Source: Progne subis subis (taxonomy: Eukaryota; Chordata; Aves; Passeriformes; Hirundinidae). Taken from it: DNA of 64,000 bases. The position numbers were made by a program, and so were the translations under genes. The notes below the pieces were generated by a model. That model ran no database searches. It saw only the letters and a list, made by a program, of their open reading frames with translations, and was not told where the DNA came from. The stretch is taken from NCBI GenBank assembly GCA_022316685.1, contig JAKJHU010000005.1, positions 18,950,707 to 19,014,706 on the forward strand. Direction: 5' to 3'. Positions within the stretch are counted from its first letter, which is position 1, and every line of letters starts with the position of its first letter. Below, piece by piece: positions 40,701 to 53,938 of the stretch.

Positions 40701-41318
40701 TACAACAAACTTAAATTGCCTTGTCTGTTAAGGCTTTGGGAATGATTCCACACTACCTTCCATATGTGGATGTGGCAATAATTAAGGTATCGTTACAACA
40801 TAAATACATGATCAATCTGTCCTCCAAGGTGAGAGTTTAATTTAGTGAAATTATATTCTTACCAGGGAGGAGCAATTGCTAGATTGACACACCACCTTAA
40901 CAAATTCTACTAGTTCTGTAAGGTTGCATAATTGCATCCAGTCGTTCAGCAATTTTTTTTTCTCTAACTTCAGGTTACTGTAATGCAATTATGATATAAT
41001 TACACGGTTATTTCACCTTATAAAAGAAAGTAAACCACAAAGATTCTGAGCTTACTTCACAGGCCCTGTTTGGCTTTAAGCAGAAGTATAACCTTAGACA
41101 AAGTCACTATGGATTTCCTTGGACTTGATGCTAAACAGAGCTTGGGCAAAACAATGTGGAATGTGCTAAATTTCTAAACTGCCTTTGAGTCTAAATACAG
41201 AAATTCCGCCTAGTTTTGGAGTTTTAACTTACTTGAATGCATTGACCTCCATATACAGATGTGAGCACAATTTGGTCCATTTCCAGTTAGAAAAAGCAGA
41301 GACACAAGAAATGAGGGG
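37722..41318. other. Single-copy non-coding sequence
   Basis: Includes a C/T-rich mirror-like stretch (about 37930-37975, TTTCCTCCC repeated three times). A long repeat-free AT-rich block with many TAAT words spans about 38150-38760. No exon is supported. Frames of 83-101 codons near 39014-39451 overlap on opposite strands. Confidence 0.55.
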
Positions 41319-41337
41319 AAAAAAAAAAAAAAAAAAA
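41319..41337. repeat. A19 homopolymer
   Basis: Nineteen consecutive A residues after GAGGGG. No retrotransposed body is recognised upstream. Confidence 0.95.
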
Positions 41338-41440
41338 GTAAAAATAATTTTGACTATGTGTATGTATGTGTGCATTTTTAAATTTAACTAGACTTCTAAT
41401 TAAATTTCTTCATCGCTGAAATTAAATGTGTTTAAATCAC

Positions 41441-41520
41441 AGAGGGAAAGCATCCCCAAATTTGCTACTGGCTCTGTGAGAGAGGGAAAGCATCCCCAAA
41501 TTTGCTACTGGCTCTGTGAG
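41441..41520. repeat. Perfect 40-bp tandem duplication
   Basis: Two identical 40-bp copies stand directly adjacent (41441-41480 and 41481-41520), each beginning AGAGGGAAAGCATCCCC and ending GGCTCTGTGAG. Zero divergence implies a recent event or a misassembly. Forty is not a multiple of three, so any coding frame would shift between copies, which argues against protein function. Confidence 0.97.
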
Positions 41521-43383
41521 TGCTGTAAGTTCCATTTTCCAGGAAGTGCACCTTGTTTGAAGATGCTCAGAGGTCACAAATACTCCTGTTGCTGCAAGGT
41601 GCTTAGGGCTTCAGTAACAAGCGTGTTGCGCTCCACAGCTCTTTCGAACCAGTTTTACTTTGTCTGCGAGGAAGTGAACGAAATGGTTTTTGTTATGTTT
41701 GTGCTGGGGTAGCAGTAGAGTTTGGGGCGCCCTCTCTGTTCCTGGAGTAGAGAAGGCACAGGCAGCTGCACGCCAAGCTATCTCCCACTGTCTAGTGATG
41801 GGAGGGCTTTCCATCTGCAGAAGTGGGAGGTAATTCTATCTCCATGCTAGATCAGGCATGGGCAGCACCCTGTGTTAAATTAAACTTGCAGGTTTTTTGT
41901 TATATTGTATGAACTACTGTTTGGGGAGACTGGCATGAGAAAACCTGCAGTCTTCTCTCTAACATATTGGTGTGGGTGGGAGCCAGAGATGCTTTTGGCC
42001 AAAAGAGCAGAATTTTATCTCTCAGTTCTCTCTCTCTCTTTCTGTCACCCCTTCCATATCCAGCAGTCACAGAAAAAGGTAACTGGAGGCCCATACTCTC
42101 TTCCAACACAATGAAATCTCAACAAGTAACAGTTGCCCTTGCTACATCAACTTCACCCTCTTGTGTTAGAAGAGCTAGGGCTGTGAAAGATTATGTTTCA
42201 AATACTGAAATGTCCAGAACACATCAAAACCTTTCAGGCCTGGCACATGGGTGCTGAAGGACTCCATCAATTGCTTGTGACTGGAGTAAGGATTAATTGA
42301 TAAATAAATAAGTAAGTAAACACTGAATGGAGTACAAGAAGACAAATTCAGCCTGCTCCAGCTGTATGTGTGGGGGGTTAGCTCAAATACTTGAGAATTT
42401 TGAAATAATAATAAAAGACATTTTTTTAACATCTATATGACAATGAATGTTGAGATTTTGTCTATATATTAGCTCTTACAGTAGCACTCCGTTGCTTTAT
42501 TTCAAAGAAAGCTGCAGCCCCTTACATTTTTGTTTAAATCATGTATGTACATATTTTCAATTAATAGATTTTGAAATGTATTGAAAGCTTAAATACCTTT
42601 AACAAACATTAAGGTAGCTGAGTTGGCTTTTAGACTCTTCACATTTTCAAGCAATCACATTTGAAAATGGTATATATAGTGTATAATATTTTAAAAAATG
42701 AATGCTTTTAAAATAAACATTTTGAAAATATTGCTTTCTCAATTCACTGTTCTGTCATTTTAAGAGTGGTAAACTTACCAGTTGATCTCAATCCTCAGCC
42801 CCACGGCTCTTTTTGACAACATTTGAAATAAATAGAAGGCATCTTATTTTGTCTTCAGGTATGTCTATGCAACTTCCCTTGATTGCAAAAGACTTGTGTA
42901 TGCATGTTAGTGGTTTTTTTAATGGGATTGAAATATTTTGTATGAAATGTCTTCACAAGACAGATTTCCCTTTTTTCCCTTCAATGTTACAATTTTGTTT
43001 TGGTCTTGAAATATGAAAAGAGTAGAAAGTATAGAAGCAGAAAGCACAGTCCCATGTGCCCAACCTATTGGGGTTGGTAAATGTATAGGTAATAACTTTG
43101 TTTTTTAAAAATATCAGGTTGAACCAAATTCTCACCAGTAAGTTACATCTATGGAGAGTAAAGGTAAGAATTGAGAAGCAGAAAAAGGCCAAGAATAAGA
43201 AGAGCAGAGTAGAATAAGAAGACACTTGAAGAGCAGCCCACATAAGATATTGTGATGATGTGAACAACAGATGAACCTTGTCCTTCCTGTAGTGGAAGAA
43301 GCAAGTCCTTTCTCAGCTGCACATAATGTCCTCAAATTTTGCCATTGGGAAGAGCCATCGGGCCGTGACCCTCAAACTACTTA
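41521..43383. other. Single-copy non-coding sequence
   Basis: Nothing recognisable. A short (AAAT/AAGT) run lies near 42297-42319. 42400-42780 is very AT-rich and repeat-free. Confidence 0.55.
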
Positions 43384-43503
43384 TCACAGAATCATAGAAA
43401 TATTGAGGTTGGAAAAGACTTCTGAGACCAAGTCCAGCCATCAACCTAACACTACCAAGTGTACCTCCAAGCGCCACATCTGCAGGTCTCTTTCTTTGAG
43501 GTG
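43384..43503 (-). mobile_element. CR1 LINE 3' end, minus strand
   Basis: On the plus strand it opens with the complement of the CR1 terminal repeat (TCACAGAATCATAGAAAT). GAGGTTGGAAAAGACTTC and an AGTCCAGCCATCAACC-like stretch follow, and it fades after GCGCCACATCTGCAGG. This is a 120-bp, heavily 5'-truncated copy. The short overlapping frames are not genes. Confidence 0.9.
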
Positions 43504-44695
43504 ACAATCAACTGTTTTTGCTTTCTTGGGCAGCTGATAGGAATAGACACTTCCCTTTCAATGCATGAATATCAGAGCAAGTGGAAATGTCAAGCTGGGT
43601 TGAGGGAATTCTGCCCCCTGGCAATTTAATATTTTTTTTTTTAATCATTAATATCCTATTTCATTGAGATTTGACTTTTGAAATAAGGAAATATGTCATC
43701 TATTTATGATGCCCAGTAGAACAACACTCAGATTTGAGGATCTTGTAAAAATGGGGGGTTTGCCTTTTGGATTCAGATGAGTCCATTAAAAAATCTGTTA
43801 TGAACAAGAAACAAGATAGAAGTATTGACATTTGCTTTTATTTTCTGAGTTCTGCAGATTTGGAAATAACATGCTATTTATGATAAAACATTATTCTCAA
43901 GATAATTGTGGTTCAGAGGAGGAATTTAAATTTCCAGTCTCTATGATGCTGTCTTTATACAGTCTCTAGAGGCTGAATGTGTGGGCAGATGCAAGTATAG
44001 CAAGTGACCTAAAGCAATTGTCTCCCAGCTGCTCTGGAGAAACAACTTCTGACAGGCCAATAACAGTCCATGGCATTTTAAGCCGTCACAGAGTGGGGTT
44101 TATGCTTCTTGTTCATGACATTTCTGTGCTAATGGTCCCAGCTGGAACAAACAATAAAGGGTGCTCCTTCCCTTGGATAGTATGGATGGTAACAGTTTAC
44201 CAGTCCAGGGACAAAACCATGGAAGAGAAGTTCCACAATGACTCAGGGTCATGAAAAGCAAGTAGACTATTTCTATATCCTCTCAGGAAACCTCCAAGCC
44301 ACAAGTTACTGAAGGCCCTGAGAGCACTCTAGGGAAATACTTCTGGAGCCTTGTGTCATTACATTCTACCATCATTTTTGGTGACAGGATGCTGGTTTGG
44401 ATGAACCTTTGACTCAGTATGGCCATTCTTTGGTTCTTATGTCCTTGCATTCACCATCAGTACTTCCAGAGACTTCTTGGTGGGGTTTGTTTAAACTCTT
44501 AACAGTTTTGGAAAAAAAACTGCTAATGAAAGCCCAGCTTACATTTAGTTGAGACTTGAAAGAACTGGCCACATTCAGGAAAAATTCTGAAATACCAGTT
44601 CGAACAGGATACACTAGTGAGACTTCCTGACTCTGTTTTAAAATTTAATGTATATGCTGTTAAGGTGTCCCTTAAAAATTTATTTTGTTTCACAG
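43504..44695. other. Single-copy non-coding sequence
   Basis: Nothing recognisable. Frames of up to 91 codons (43979-44254) have no family resemblance. Confidence 0.5.
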
Positions 44696-44767
44696 ATTTC
44701 AGCAGATAGCTCTCTTCAAAAGAGAAAATTATTGGGAAAGAAAGCACCAAAACAATCTAGAAAGACC
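44696..44767 (+). other. Candidate 72-bp exon, plus strand (unproven)
   Basis: TTATTTTGTTTCACAG ends at 44695 and a consensus donor ACC|GTAAGT begins at 44768. The 72 bp between (24 codons, phase 0 at both ends) are open, with a strongly basic, serine-rich reading (central KRKLLGKKAPKQSRK) like a nuclear-localisation or disordered segment. I cannot name a protein. Both splice signals are better than average, but a single 72-bp segment can arise by chance. Confidence 0.22.
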
Positions 44768-47700
44768 GTAAGTGGCTTGTGGCCTTTAGTAAGTACAGCC
44801 CTTCTCTCCCAAGGGAACATGCCACTCTGGTCTTTCTTGCTTGAGAAAACCTCAAGCAGTATTTTATATGTTAGGCCAGTATTTCAAAGCAACCTATCTT
44901 GCCCCCTGACATCCTGATCTTTAAACTAAATGGTACTTCATGATCATTTTTTTTTCCTAGCAACAGCAGCTGATGTGAATAATTTAGGACAGCGCTGAAG
45001 ACTTCCACCAAAATTGGAGAAGGGCAAAGACCATGCAGAGATCAGTATGATCCGTTGGTTTTTACTGACTGGTTAGAGCTGAATGGGAGCATAAAGAGAT
45101 GTAATTTTATTAGATATCATCATTCTGCTATGGTCCTCACTTCAGACTGAAACCAGTCTGCCCAATCCCAAAGTGATGGTGTCTCTTCTTAATCACACAT
45201 TAGTGGCAATAAGAAGCATGAAGTTCTCTGTTATTTCTCCTGTATGGTAGAGAAATTATTCCCCACCTTTTGTGTTTGTCTTTCACAGACAAATTTTTTC
45301 ACTTATTTTCTCAGATTTTGCAAAGAGTCATTGAAAGTGAATGGGCTCTCCACCACATTCAACCCTCTGCTCCTCCCTCCTGCTACATTAAATCAAAGTG
45401 AATTAAACAGTACAGCAATTTTCTCCCAGGTCTGTGATCTTCACTGTTACCCTGAAGTAGAGATGAGTGAGGATGATGGCTGGAATTAGAAACCATGAGG
45501 TGGGATAAAGTCGAATGCCGCATTGGAGCCCAAAAGGAACTGTAAAATTGTGGTCACTTAAAAGTGCAAATCTGGTTTATTTTTCAAGTATTAAAAACAG
45601 ACATTGCCTTTGGCAGCATTTTGGAGAAATGTGTCTTAGCAAATTTCCTGACTGAACCAAAGAATTATTCAACATTACTTAAAGACTTGAAGCTATGGCC
45701 TAAATAGTAATTAGCATACTTGTTATTGGCATTGATGCTTTCTTCTGCAGGAAGCAGATGTAACAGTAAATATGAAAGTGATAAAGATTTTCTCTTGTCA
45801 GCAGTCCTGAAAGTCATTTGGGTATGGTTTTTTTGTTTGTTTGTTTGGGTTTTATGGTTTTTTGTTTGTTTGTTTGTTTGTGGGTTTTTTTGGTTGTTTT
45901 TTTTTTTTAAATCATGTCAATTCTCTCTTCAGAGTTCTATTAACATTACTCATCCAAATACAGAAGGACAAAAGTAGCCAGAGATGCAGGAGTACTGCAG
46001 CACAGTTGGCACGGCAGAAAGCCATTGAGATCAAATGGTGATCCATAAAGGACATTCTGTAATCCCAAGGAGAAAGGCATTGGTGGAAGCAATGAACCAC
46101 ATGGACGTTTTTAGTGAAGGCGATGGCTGGCATTCAGAGTATTTAGCTTTCGGCAGTGATGAGCAGCCGAAAGACATCAGAGAAATTTGGAACCATCTGA
46201 GATCTCTTCAGAGCTAACGATTTACTCCTGTACCTTTTATATAAAGTTGAAAATCTGGAATTCATGGCTTGCCCGGTGATCAGCTGCCCTAAAGAAGGGA
46301 AATTAATCAGACTCTTTCTACGACACAGTGTTTTTCTACATTATATATGGTCTTCCTGTGGCACTTTGTTTCAGACAGTGCTTTGGCCTATCCATACCAT
46401 AACTCAGACAGATGTCTCAGGAGCCTTACCCCAAAACTCTGGGGGTAAGAAACCAAAAAACCAAAGCAAAGGAAGAGGAAAAAATTGATTCGTGGAAGGA
46501 ATCTTCTGAACCTTAGAAATCTCCACTTTAGAAACCTAAAGTCAGAAAATCATATATGATTCAAATTTAAAGAAATAAAAATCTTAAACATTCTCTCAGC
46601 AAGGATTTAACAATTAATAAAATTCATTTTGAAATGAAAAAAAGGTCTGAAGAATCAAAAAGTATTAAACTTTGGGAGAAGCAATCAACAGAAGGGGTGG
46701 TCAGAGTATGCTTACTGTTCCTTTGAAGGTTTCTGAAGATATTTCCCTCTTATCCAGAATGAAAAGCAAATCTGGAAAGTGAGATATATCAAAACAGTGA
46801 AAGAAATATTCTGGAAAGAAATCTATAGCAAATATTTGCTTTCAGGGAAAAATGTTTATTGATCTAATTGTCTTGACATGCAATATATTCAGATCTTTCC
46901 AATGCCTCATTTAGAGTAGATTTTTCAGGTGAAAACATCTCAGCACAGGCAGAAAATTATGTCTTCCATCCTGGTACCTATAACACTGAAAACGGGTTGT
47001 GAGAGGTGGCAGAGAAAGAGAAAGAGAGAGTGGAATTTACTTGGTCTACTTTAGATACCTACAAAATGCATGTCTTCTTGTGAACTAGTGGCTCTCTTTA
47101 TAATCAGACTTGGGCTTGGACAGAAATTGGGTGTCTCTGGGGTACAATTAGCTTGTCATAATTGTGCCTCTGTGTCATTATGTTTGCCTTAGTATCCATG
47201 TCCACTCTTCAAAAGTGATGTGACACTGAGACTCCAGTGTTAATGTTCAACATGTAGTTACATACCTGAAACCTGGATTTATTTCAAGTCCTCTATTAAC
47301 CTCATACACAAAAATTTTTAGATTCTTAAATCTTTCTCATTCTCCACCAGGTAGAGAAAAATTCACACTTTAATTTTGCTGTGTCTTCATCAATTAATTC
47401 ACATGGGGGCACCTGCTAAACAAATAGGTGAATCCAAACCAGGCGTTCAAGGTCTAAAATTTCTCCTTCAAACATCTATAGGAAAAAAATTACCTTTCAC
47501 GAACAGTTTACTGAAGTCAATATTACTCCAAAAAAGCACCGATGAAAGAAAGAGATTTCATCAAATCTTCAGCTTTGTGGACATTTTTCAGCTAGATTGC
47601 TTTAAAAGATGTAATTCTACAAGTTGAAAAAAATTCAGCTGTGTCCTACCCCTCACAAAACCCGAAGTTGCTGCTCATTGAAATACAGCATAAAGCAGCT

Positions 47701-49016
47701 TGTTTCATTGCTGGGGGGAAATATAACATGTGGAGGCAGAGCTGGGAAGGAAGCTGTGCTGTCCCCTTTGTGGCATTTTTCCCATCCACGTGGAAACACC
47801 TTTAAGAGGGCGGCCTGTCTCCTGTGCTGGGAAAAGAGATCACACCACTGCAAAGAATGTTCAAAATAAATGTACTACACAGCCCTGCAGAAAGTATCTT
47901 CTTTGCTAATGCTTGCCTACTTCCCCAGTTATGAGGAAAGTAGGAGACAAAACATATTACACCCTTTATTTCATTGCATTTGCAAGCGATATTTTTCTAT
48001 TTGGTAAAAATATGTGGTTTTGTTTATTTTTAAATTCCTCTGCCAGGCTGACATCATGCTCTACACATTATGAGAAAAAAATACTGCAGGGATTTTTCTT
48101 TTTTTCTTACTTTCCAGAGAATGTAGTGTTGCAACTACTGGCAAGTTGCATAGACAAACAGTGAAGGGATGATACTGCATTTAACTCTTCACTGGACTGT
48201 TTATCTCCACAAAACCGAACTATTCTTTATTCTTAAAAGATGCTGTTTGTCAAAGGTACCAGACAGCTACCAATGTGACCTTCATTTGAAATATCAGCTC
48301 CTAGAATAGCATCTTTTCGTGTGTATGCTATCAAGCCCCCCGTGTTTCTCCAATTCAGCCTCAGAGAATAAAAAATTTGAAGTCCTTAGCTCATAACTAA
48401 TTTTCCTACTCAACTACTCCCTTCATTTGCTCTGACCTCTCCCTCTATTCCAGGTAATTTCTCCTGATCCTGGATTCCCACAGTCCTGTCTTGCTTTTTC
48501 TCTTGCCCCTCAGTGTGCCTTTTCAGCTTTTCTTTGATTCCAAAAGTTTGCACTAAAGTTACTATGTTGGAGGGTGCTTCCTCATTTTAATGTGGATTTG
48601 AAAACAGAATGACTTTTACTCTTAATGGCTTTTTCATACAAAGGAATGTGAAGGAATGAGGAATGAGAGACTCATTTTCTTTTCTCAGTAATTCATGGTA
48701 ATGTAGTCTCTGATCACAACAAATTCATCTTTGGGTTGGTGCTTGTGGCTTACTCAGAAAGGGAAAGGTTTTGCACTTAAATGCTGGCATTCACACTGCT
48801 GAATTACCTGGGCCAACCCATAATCTACTGGGACTATAACAAATATAATAAAGTCCTTAGGAGTCTGTGCTCCACTTCATGAGAGCTTAATTCAAGACAG
48901 TTTTTCTCTCAGGATGCACCAAAGTGTAAATAAGAGACAAATCCCCAAACCACTTGAAAGGAAAAAGTGGTGGGGACAGGGCCAGTAACAAAAACATCTC
49001 AGACTTGATCTCATTC
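44768..49016. other. Single-copy non-coding sequence with one G/T island
   Basis: No dispersed repeat is recognised apart from the G/T island at 45827-45908. A 60-codon plus-strand frame at 46035-46217 has a mixed, protein-like composition but an in-frame stop nine bases before its ATG and no recognised family. A purine-rich GAGAAAGAGAAAG run lies near 47013-47030. Confidence 0.55.
45827..45908. repeat. G/T-only low-complexity island
   Basis: (GTTT)n blocks separated by GGG and T6-T12 runs, of the same type as the islands at 10804 and 35612. The overlapping 66- and 85-codon frames are composition artefacts. Confidence 0.93.
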
Positions 49017-49021
49017 TATGT

Positions 49022-49420
49022 TGTTGGCATGTTGTCCCAGTTCTTGCCAGGACAGGATTAACTTTTGCAGTAGCCAGGAGGATTCCATGGCCAGTACCTG
49101 GAGATTATCCTCTACCACACCATGTAATTCTCCAGGAATGGGGGAGTGGGTCCCTTCTGGTGGAGTAAGCCTAGTGTGAAGCAAGCAGTCAGATAGTGCC
49201 ACTTCCTTCTGATGCTGATATTGAAGTTGTTGTGTTTTTCTTTTTCCATTGCGGTTTCCAGTAAATTGTTCTTATCTCAGCCTGTGATCTTCACCTTTTC
49301 TGCCTCAAATTCTCTTCTCTATCCTGCCACGTGGGGAGGCAGCAGTGAGAGATCAGCACATGGTTTGGAGTGCTTCAGTGGGAACACTAAATTGAGGAAT
49401 ACCATTCCTAAACCACAACA
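49022..49420 (+). mobile_element. Solo LTR of an endogenous retrovirus, about 400 bp
   Basis: It begins TGTTG and ends CAACA, a perfect 5-bp terminal inverted repeat with TG...CA ends. The flanks are TATGT (49017-49021) and GATGT (49421-49425), four of five bases identical, consistent with an aged 5-bp target duplication. Internally it shows features of a common bird LTR: CAGTTCTTGCCAGGACAGG near the 5' end, a TTCTGGTGGAGTAAGCC segment, and an AGTAAA-type polyadenylation signal followed by TTGTTCTTATCTCAGCC. No viral genes adjoin it, so it is most likely a recombined solo LTR. Family identity comes from memory. Confidence 0.75.
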
Positions 49421-51747
49421 GATGTTTCCAATGTTGAGAAAACAGGAAGCAAAATACCTGAGGCTTCTACAAAACTTTGATAGTATACCTCCTCTACCCT
49501 GCCCACTCTGACATCAGTTGTCCTCTACTGTTTTTCAGAGAAGTGACTGCAATAGATACAGACCAAGGGAGAAAAAAATGGCTCCTCCTTGTTTCAATGT
49601 CTCCATTTATCCCTTTAAGGAAAGCTTTAGAAAGAAACTTACTAGGTTGGAACAAGAAACCAGATCTTGCAATCAGCTCCGCAGTCAGTGAGGCTCTGCA
49701 CAGGCCCAGGAAGCTGGGGTGGGAAGCGCTAATGACCTGGCTGCAGACCAAGATCAAAAGACATTTACCTTTTATTTCATGTGACATCAAGTTAATGCAA
49801 TGTTTTAGAGGTGGTGTTGAACCAAAACATTGTCTCTGAGCCCTATTTGAGAATACAAAGAGTCAGAACCTAAAATCAGAGTTAAGCTCTGAAATTTATG
49901 GCTGTTTTTTATTGGTGTGCTGGAGTGAACAAAATCCCAACTCACTGAGTGTTGGAGGAGAGTTATCTCCCAGATCAAGACCTTGACTCTGCATCTTGCA
50001 TGTAGCTTAAAGTTTGCTTGTTCACATCCCATGAGAGTCATCTTGGCTCTGTCTGTGTTGGTAAATTAAAGGTGCTTGGAATAGTTCTCTGGCACTGAGC
50101 CCAACCCACATGTGAGAGCTTGTGTCCACATCATTAACTGCTCTTGCCCTGCAGAACAGGATGACTGCATCCCAAACTGTCTGTTTGAAATGACCCTTGG
50201 CCCACTGTAGGGGTGCTTGCACAGCCCACCCTTGGAAAAGCGCCTGGATAACCCCACCTACTAAGATAAGCATGTGGCTGTAAACAGCATGTCTGGATCA
50301 AATACACAAAGCCATCCCAAAGCCCATAGCGTTAAAGAGGTAGATGACCATAAGCCAGAGTAAATAGCAACGAAGGAATTACATCGGCTTTTCAAACAAA
50401 GAAGGAATAAGCTTGAAAGAAAATATAAAAGAAGGATCTCAATTTGTAAAGGGGGTGAAGAACATGACGTGAGAACAGCAGTAGTCAAAGCCTGATGCAT
50501 CCCCTGCAGAGACACCCTGCAGCACCCTGACCTCTGACAAGCACAGCAGAGCCGGCTCGCCACAGAGCAGTCAGCACCTGGAGAACAGGCAGGAGGCATG
50601 GCAGCCCACCCCAGCAATGAACCCAAACCTGTGGAGGAATAAGTGGGCTGCAGAGAGCTGCAGTAAAGTGGACAGCTGGAGACCCCCCCTGACTGAGTTT
50701 GCCTGTTTGCATGTGCACGTGAGTTTAAAGTTTCTTGGGATTAGATCTGGAAGAGTGTTGAAAGGTTTGTAGGTGTTTATTAACATGTTAGAAATGTGAT
50801 TCATCTGTTTGGTTATTGATATTTTTCTCATGAGAGGGCCGGCATCCTATCTGCAACATGTACTTCAGCCGCTCCTTTGGAGGTGTTCTCCCTCTAAATG
50901 CCAGGAAATAAGCAGTGTCTGTAAAGTAATATAAGAACTAGTAGAAATATAAGAAAACCTGGATTCCTCTTTTTTTAAGTGAAAAGCAGCACACATTGTG
51001 GAAAATAGCACATCATCATCTGGTGAGCAGTTTGAGACAATTATGTGCAATAATCCCTTACCTTTCTGAATTCACCAGGTCTTTAATCCTTCTCTATTTA
51101 AGTACATTATTATGTACATTAAAATTTTGAGTGTGGACCTTGGTATGATGGTGGCTAGAAGGTCACATTTATATCTCCACAAGATTTGGTAGTCAGTCCC
51201 TGCATAATCTGTGCTTGGGAACTCAATCCGACAGTGGTGATACACACACAGAACCCCCGTAACACTGGGGACAGCAATTTTCATGCAAGTTACTCATGGG
51301 GAGAGACAGCTCACCTTGCTTTGGCACCTAGTTCAGTGTTCAGTGAAGTGATGGTAGAAAACAAATCTCTTTACTCTGCTGATGAGGGAGGAGGCAACAT
51401 CTTGGTACCCCAGGTGTTGGGGCAAGCAGGCAGCCTCTTACCTTAGAGACTCTTGAAAATATTTTGTCTCCACTGAGTGGGTAGTGGTGCTCGATGAACT
51501 GCCTGAAACCTCGGTATGAGCTTGTTGCAGGCCAACTGGATCTCAGCTGGTAAATCCTTTGGGCCTGATCCAACACCTAGTAAAGAAATTGGAAATTATC
51601 CCATTTGTTCCACTGAGTTTCACAGGTTTTTTTATACATCTGCTGGTCTTCCTGTCTTCTCTCTTGAGATTAATATAGATTGCACAAGAGGAGTGAATAC
51701 TTAAATACAAACATTCTCACATGAAGACCTTTTTGTTGTTGTTTTCT

Positions 51748-51774
51748 GGGGGGGGGGAGGATTTTTTTTTTTTT
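51748..51774. repeat. G10 and T13 homopolymer pair
   Basis: A run of ten G is followed by AGGA and a run of thirteen T. The tract is slippage-prone and should be treated with caution in frame-based predictions. Confidence 0.9.
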
Positions 51775-51934
51775 AAGCGGGGCAAAGACAGCAAGGTGCC
51801 TTTTCAGACTATTTCAGTGTCAATTGTTCACTCTTCTATGGAATATACAAATCCCCAGACTAGCTCTGAAGGAAATATTGGGACTAATAAAGGACTAATA
51901 TTTGTGGTTGGTTTAATTGCATATGATTTAGGGT

Positions 51935-51973
51935 AACAGTCATAAAGTGTAGAACAACAGTCATAAAGTGTAG
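51935..51973. repeat. 18-bp direct repeat with 21-bp period
   Basis: AACAGTCATAAAGTGTAG occurs exactly at 51935-51952 and 51956-51973, separated by three bases. This is a small local duplication. Confidence 0.95.
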
Positions 51974-52989
51974 TGTTATTTTAAATCTAGGTATTCTCAG
52001 CAGAGACTCAATGCAGTCTGGGAAAAGCAGGTAGAATAAAAAACATGCCTTGCATATACTTTATTGCTCTTCTATGGCATGTAAGACTTCAGCAAGATTT
52101 GTCTATTGTTCAGGGAGTGGAAGAAAAATTAGGTTCTCAACATTCTGACATATTAACTAATGTTAAAAATATTACTGCTGAGGTGAAATCACTCCACATG
52201 TTATCAGTGGTTTTATTGTTAGGTCTGCTCTGGTCTGTAGCCTGACCTAAATTCTTTCTACTGACTCTGTTTATAAATATAAGACTGGCTCTACAAGGGA
52301 ACTTTGGGATGACTTCACTGCACCTAACTTGCTGTCTGCATACAGATCCTTGAAATATCTACTTGCCTGATGGTCACAGAGGAGTACAACTCCCATTTGA
52401 ACTAATGAGGATTAGGCTCCTAAATAGCTTTCTAAGACACACATCTAGGTGCCATTGGTGATCCTGCTGTAACTTGCAGAGAAGGAATGCGAGTCAGACG
52501 ATATGGCTTGATGGTAAAGTTGTAGCAGCTAATTCTTGAAGTGATAGCATAAAAAAATAATAGTTAACAAATGTTTTGGACTATATCTGGAAAGGATTTG
52601 AACACTTCCTCAAGTGACAAATGCGTCAGCTGGTATTCACAACCAGCCACTAACTGAGCAGGGACATGCCTACACCATTCATTTGGGAATGCTGGCATCT
52701 CCCTTATTCAGCAGGCTAGACACTCATCTTTAGCCTGTGTGGGACTGAATTTAATAACCCAAGTCTTCTTTTTTTTAAACCAACGTATCAAAATCACTTC
52801 ATTTAGCAATATGTGGTTGTCTCACTCTTTTTGTTTAAATTATGGCCAACAGTGGTGGCACTCAGATTTCACGTTATACATTAGTCTACGCAACAGTGTA
52901 CTTTCTGGACTATTCCTGTATTTTAGAAAATGATCATATACTGAAAAATGTATCAGAAGTCTGGACCGCAGTGACCACATAAACACATG

Positions 52990-53938
52990 ATGCAATGGGT
53001 AAACAATTGGCTCATGGGTTGGGCACAGACAGTTACAGTGAATGTGGCGATATCAGGTTGGCCCTGGTCACTCAGGGGGTTCCACAGGGCCTCGTGCCCT
53101 TCAGCATCTTCAGAAATGATCTGGAAGCACAACTTGAAGGGATACTAAGTAAGTTTGCAGGTGATACAAATGGAGAAGAGCTGTTGTCTTCCTGGAAAGC
53201 AGAGGGGCCCTGCAGAGAGTCCTTGACAAATTAGATATGGGAAATCACAGACTAAATGAAGACTAACACGTGCAAGTGATGAATTCTTTATCTGGGATGG
53301 AGCAACCCGGGCTGAGTGTATAGACTGTGGAATGAAAGACTGGAGAGAAATGCTGTGGAAAGGGACCTGGGGGTCCTGGTTGATGGCAAGTTGAGCATGA
53401 GTCAGCAGTGCCCTGGCAGCCAGGAGGGCCAGCCGTGTCCTGGGGTGCATCAGGCACAGCATCACCAGCTGGGCAAGGGAGGGGATTGTCCTGCTCTGCT
53501 CTGCACTGGGTTGGCCTCACTTGAGTACAGTTTTTGGCACCTCAGTATGACAAAGACATTTAATCATTAGAGAGCATCCAAAGGAGGGCCACAAAGATGG
53601 TGAAGGGCCTTGAGGGGAAGATGCATGAGGAGTAGCTGAGGACACTTGGTCTGTTCAGCCTAGAGAAGAGGAGACTGAGGGGAGACCTCACTACAATCTA
53701 CAATTCCTTCGCAAGGGGAAGTGGTGAGTAGGAAGTACCAATCTTGTCACTTCTGTGACAAGTGACAGGACTCAAGGAAATGGCATGAAGATGAATTAGG
53801 GGAGGATTTTCCTGACTGGATGTCAGGAAAAGGCTTTCCACCCAGAGGGTGGTTGACCACTGGTCCAGGCTCCTGAGGGAACTGGTCACTGCACCAAGCC
53901 TGACAGAGTTCAAGAAACAGTTGGACACCTTGCCTTTC
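52990..53938 (+). mobile_element. CR1 LINE: reverse-transcriptase C-terminus and 3' UTR (inactive)
   Basis: The frame from 52995 to 53234 aligns with the end of the CR1 reverse transcriptase. It carries the GVPQG motif, then an F-x-IF-x-NDLE stretch, then KFAGDTN. In active CR1 this catalytic box is FADD. Here the codon at 53160-53162 encodes glycine in place of the first aspartate, so the active site is destroyed. The usual CR1 downstream sequence follows (GGGACCTGGGGGTCCTGG near 53362, GCATCCAAAGGAGGGCC near 53575, TCAGCCTAGAGAAGAGGAGACTGAGGGG near 53655-53682). It ends near 53938 without the ATTCTATG-type terminal repeat. It is truncated at both ends and broken by indels. Confidence 0.92.

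Larger units (their letters stand above)
49426..52989. other. Single-copy non-coding sequence with small repeats
   Basis: No gene is recognised. Overlapping frames of about 100-120 codons lie on both strands at 49477-50626, with no family resemblance. A 66-codon plus-strand frame (52045-52245) reads like a short helical stretch followed by a leucine-rich hydrophobic tail. It has no homology I know and no signal for expression. Confidence 0.5.
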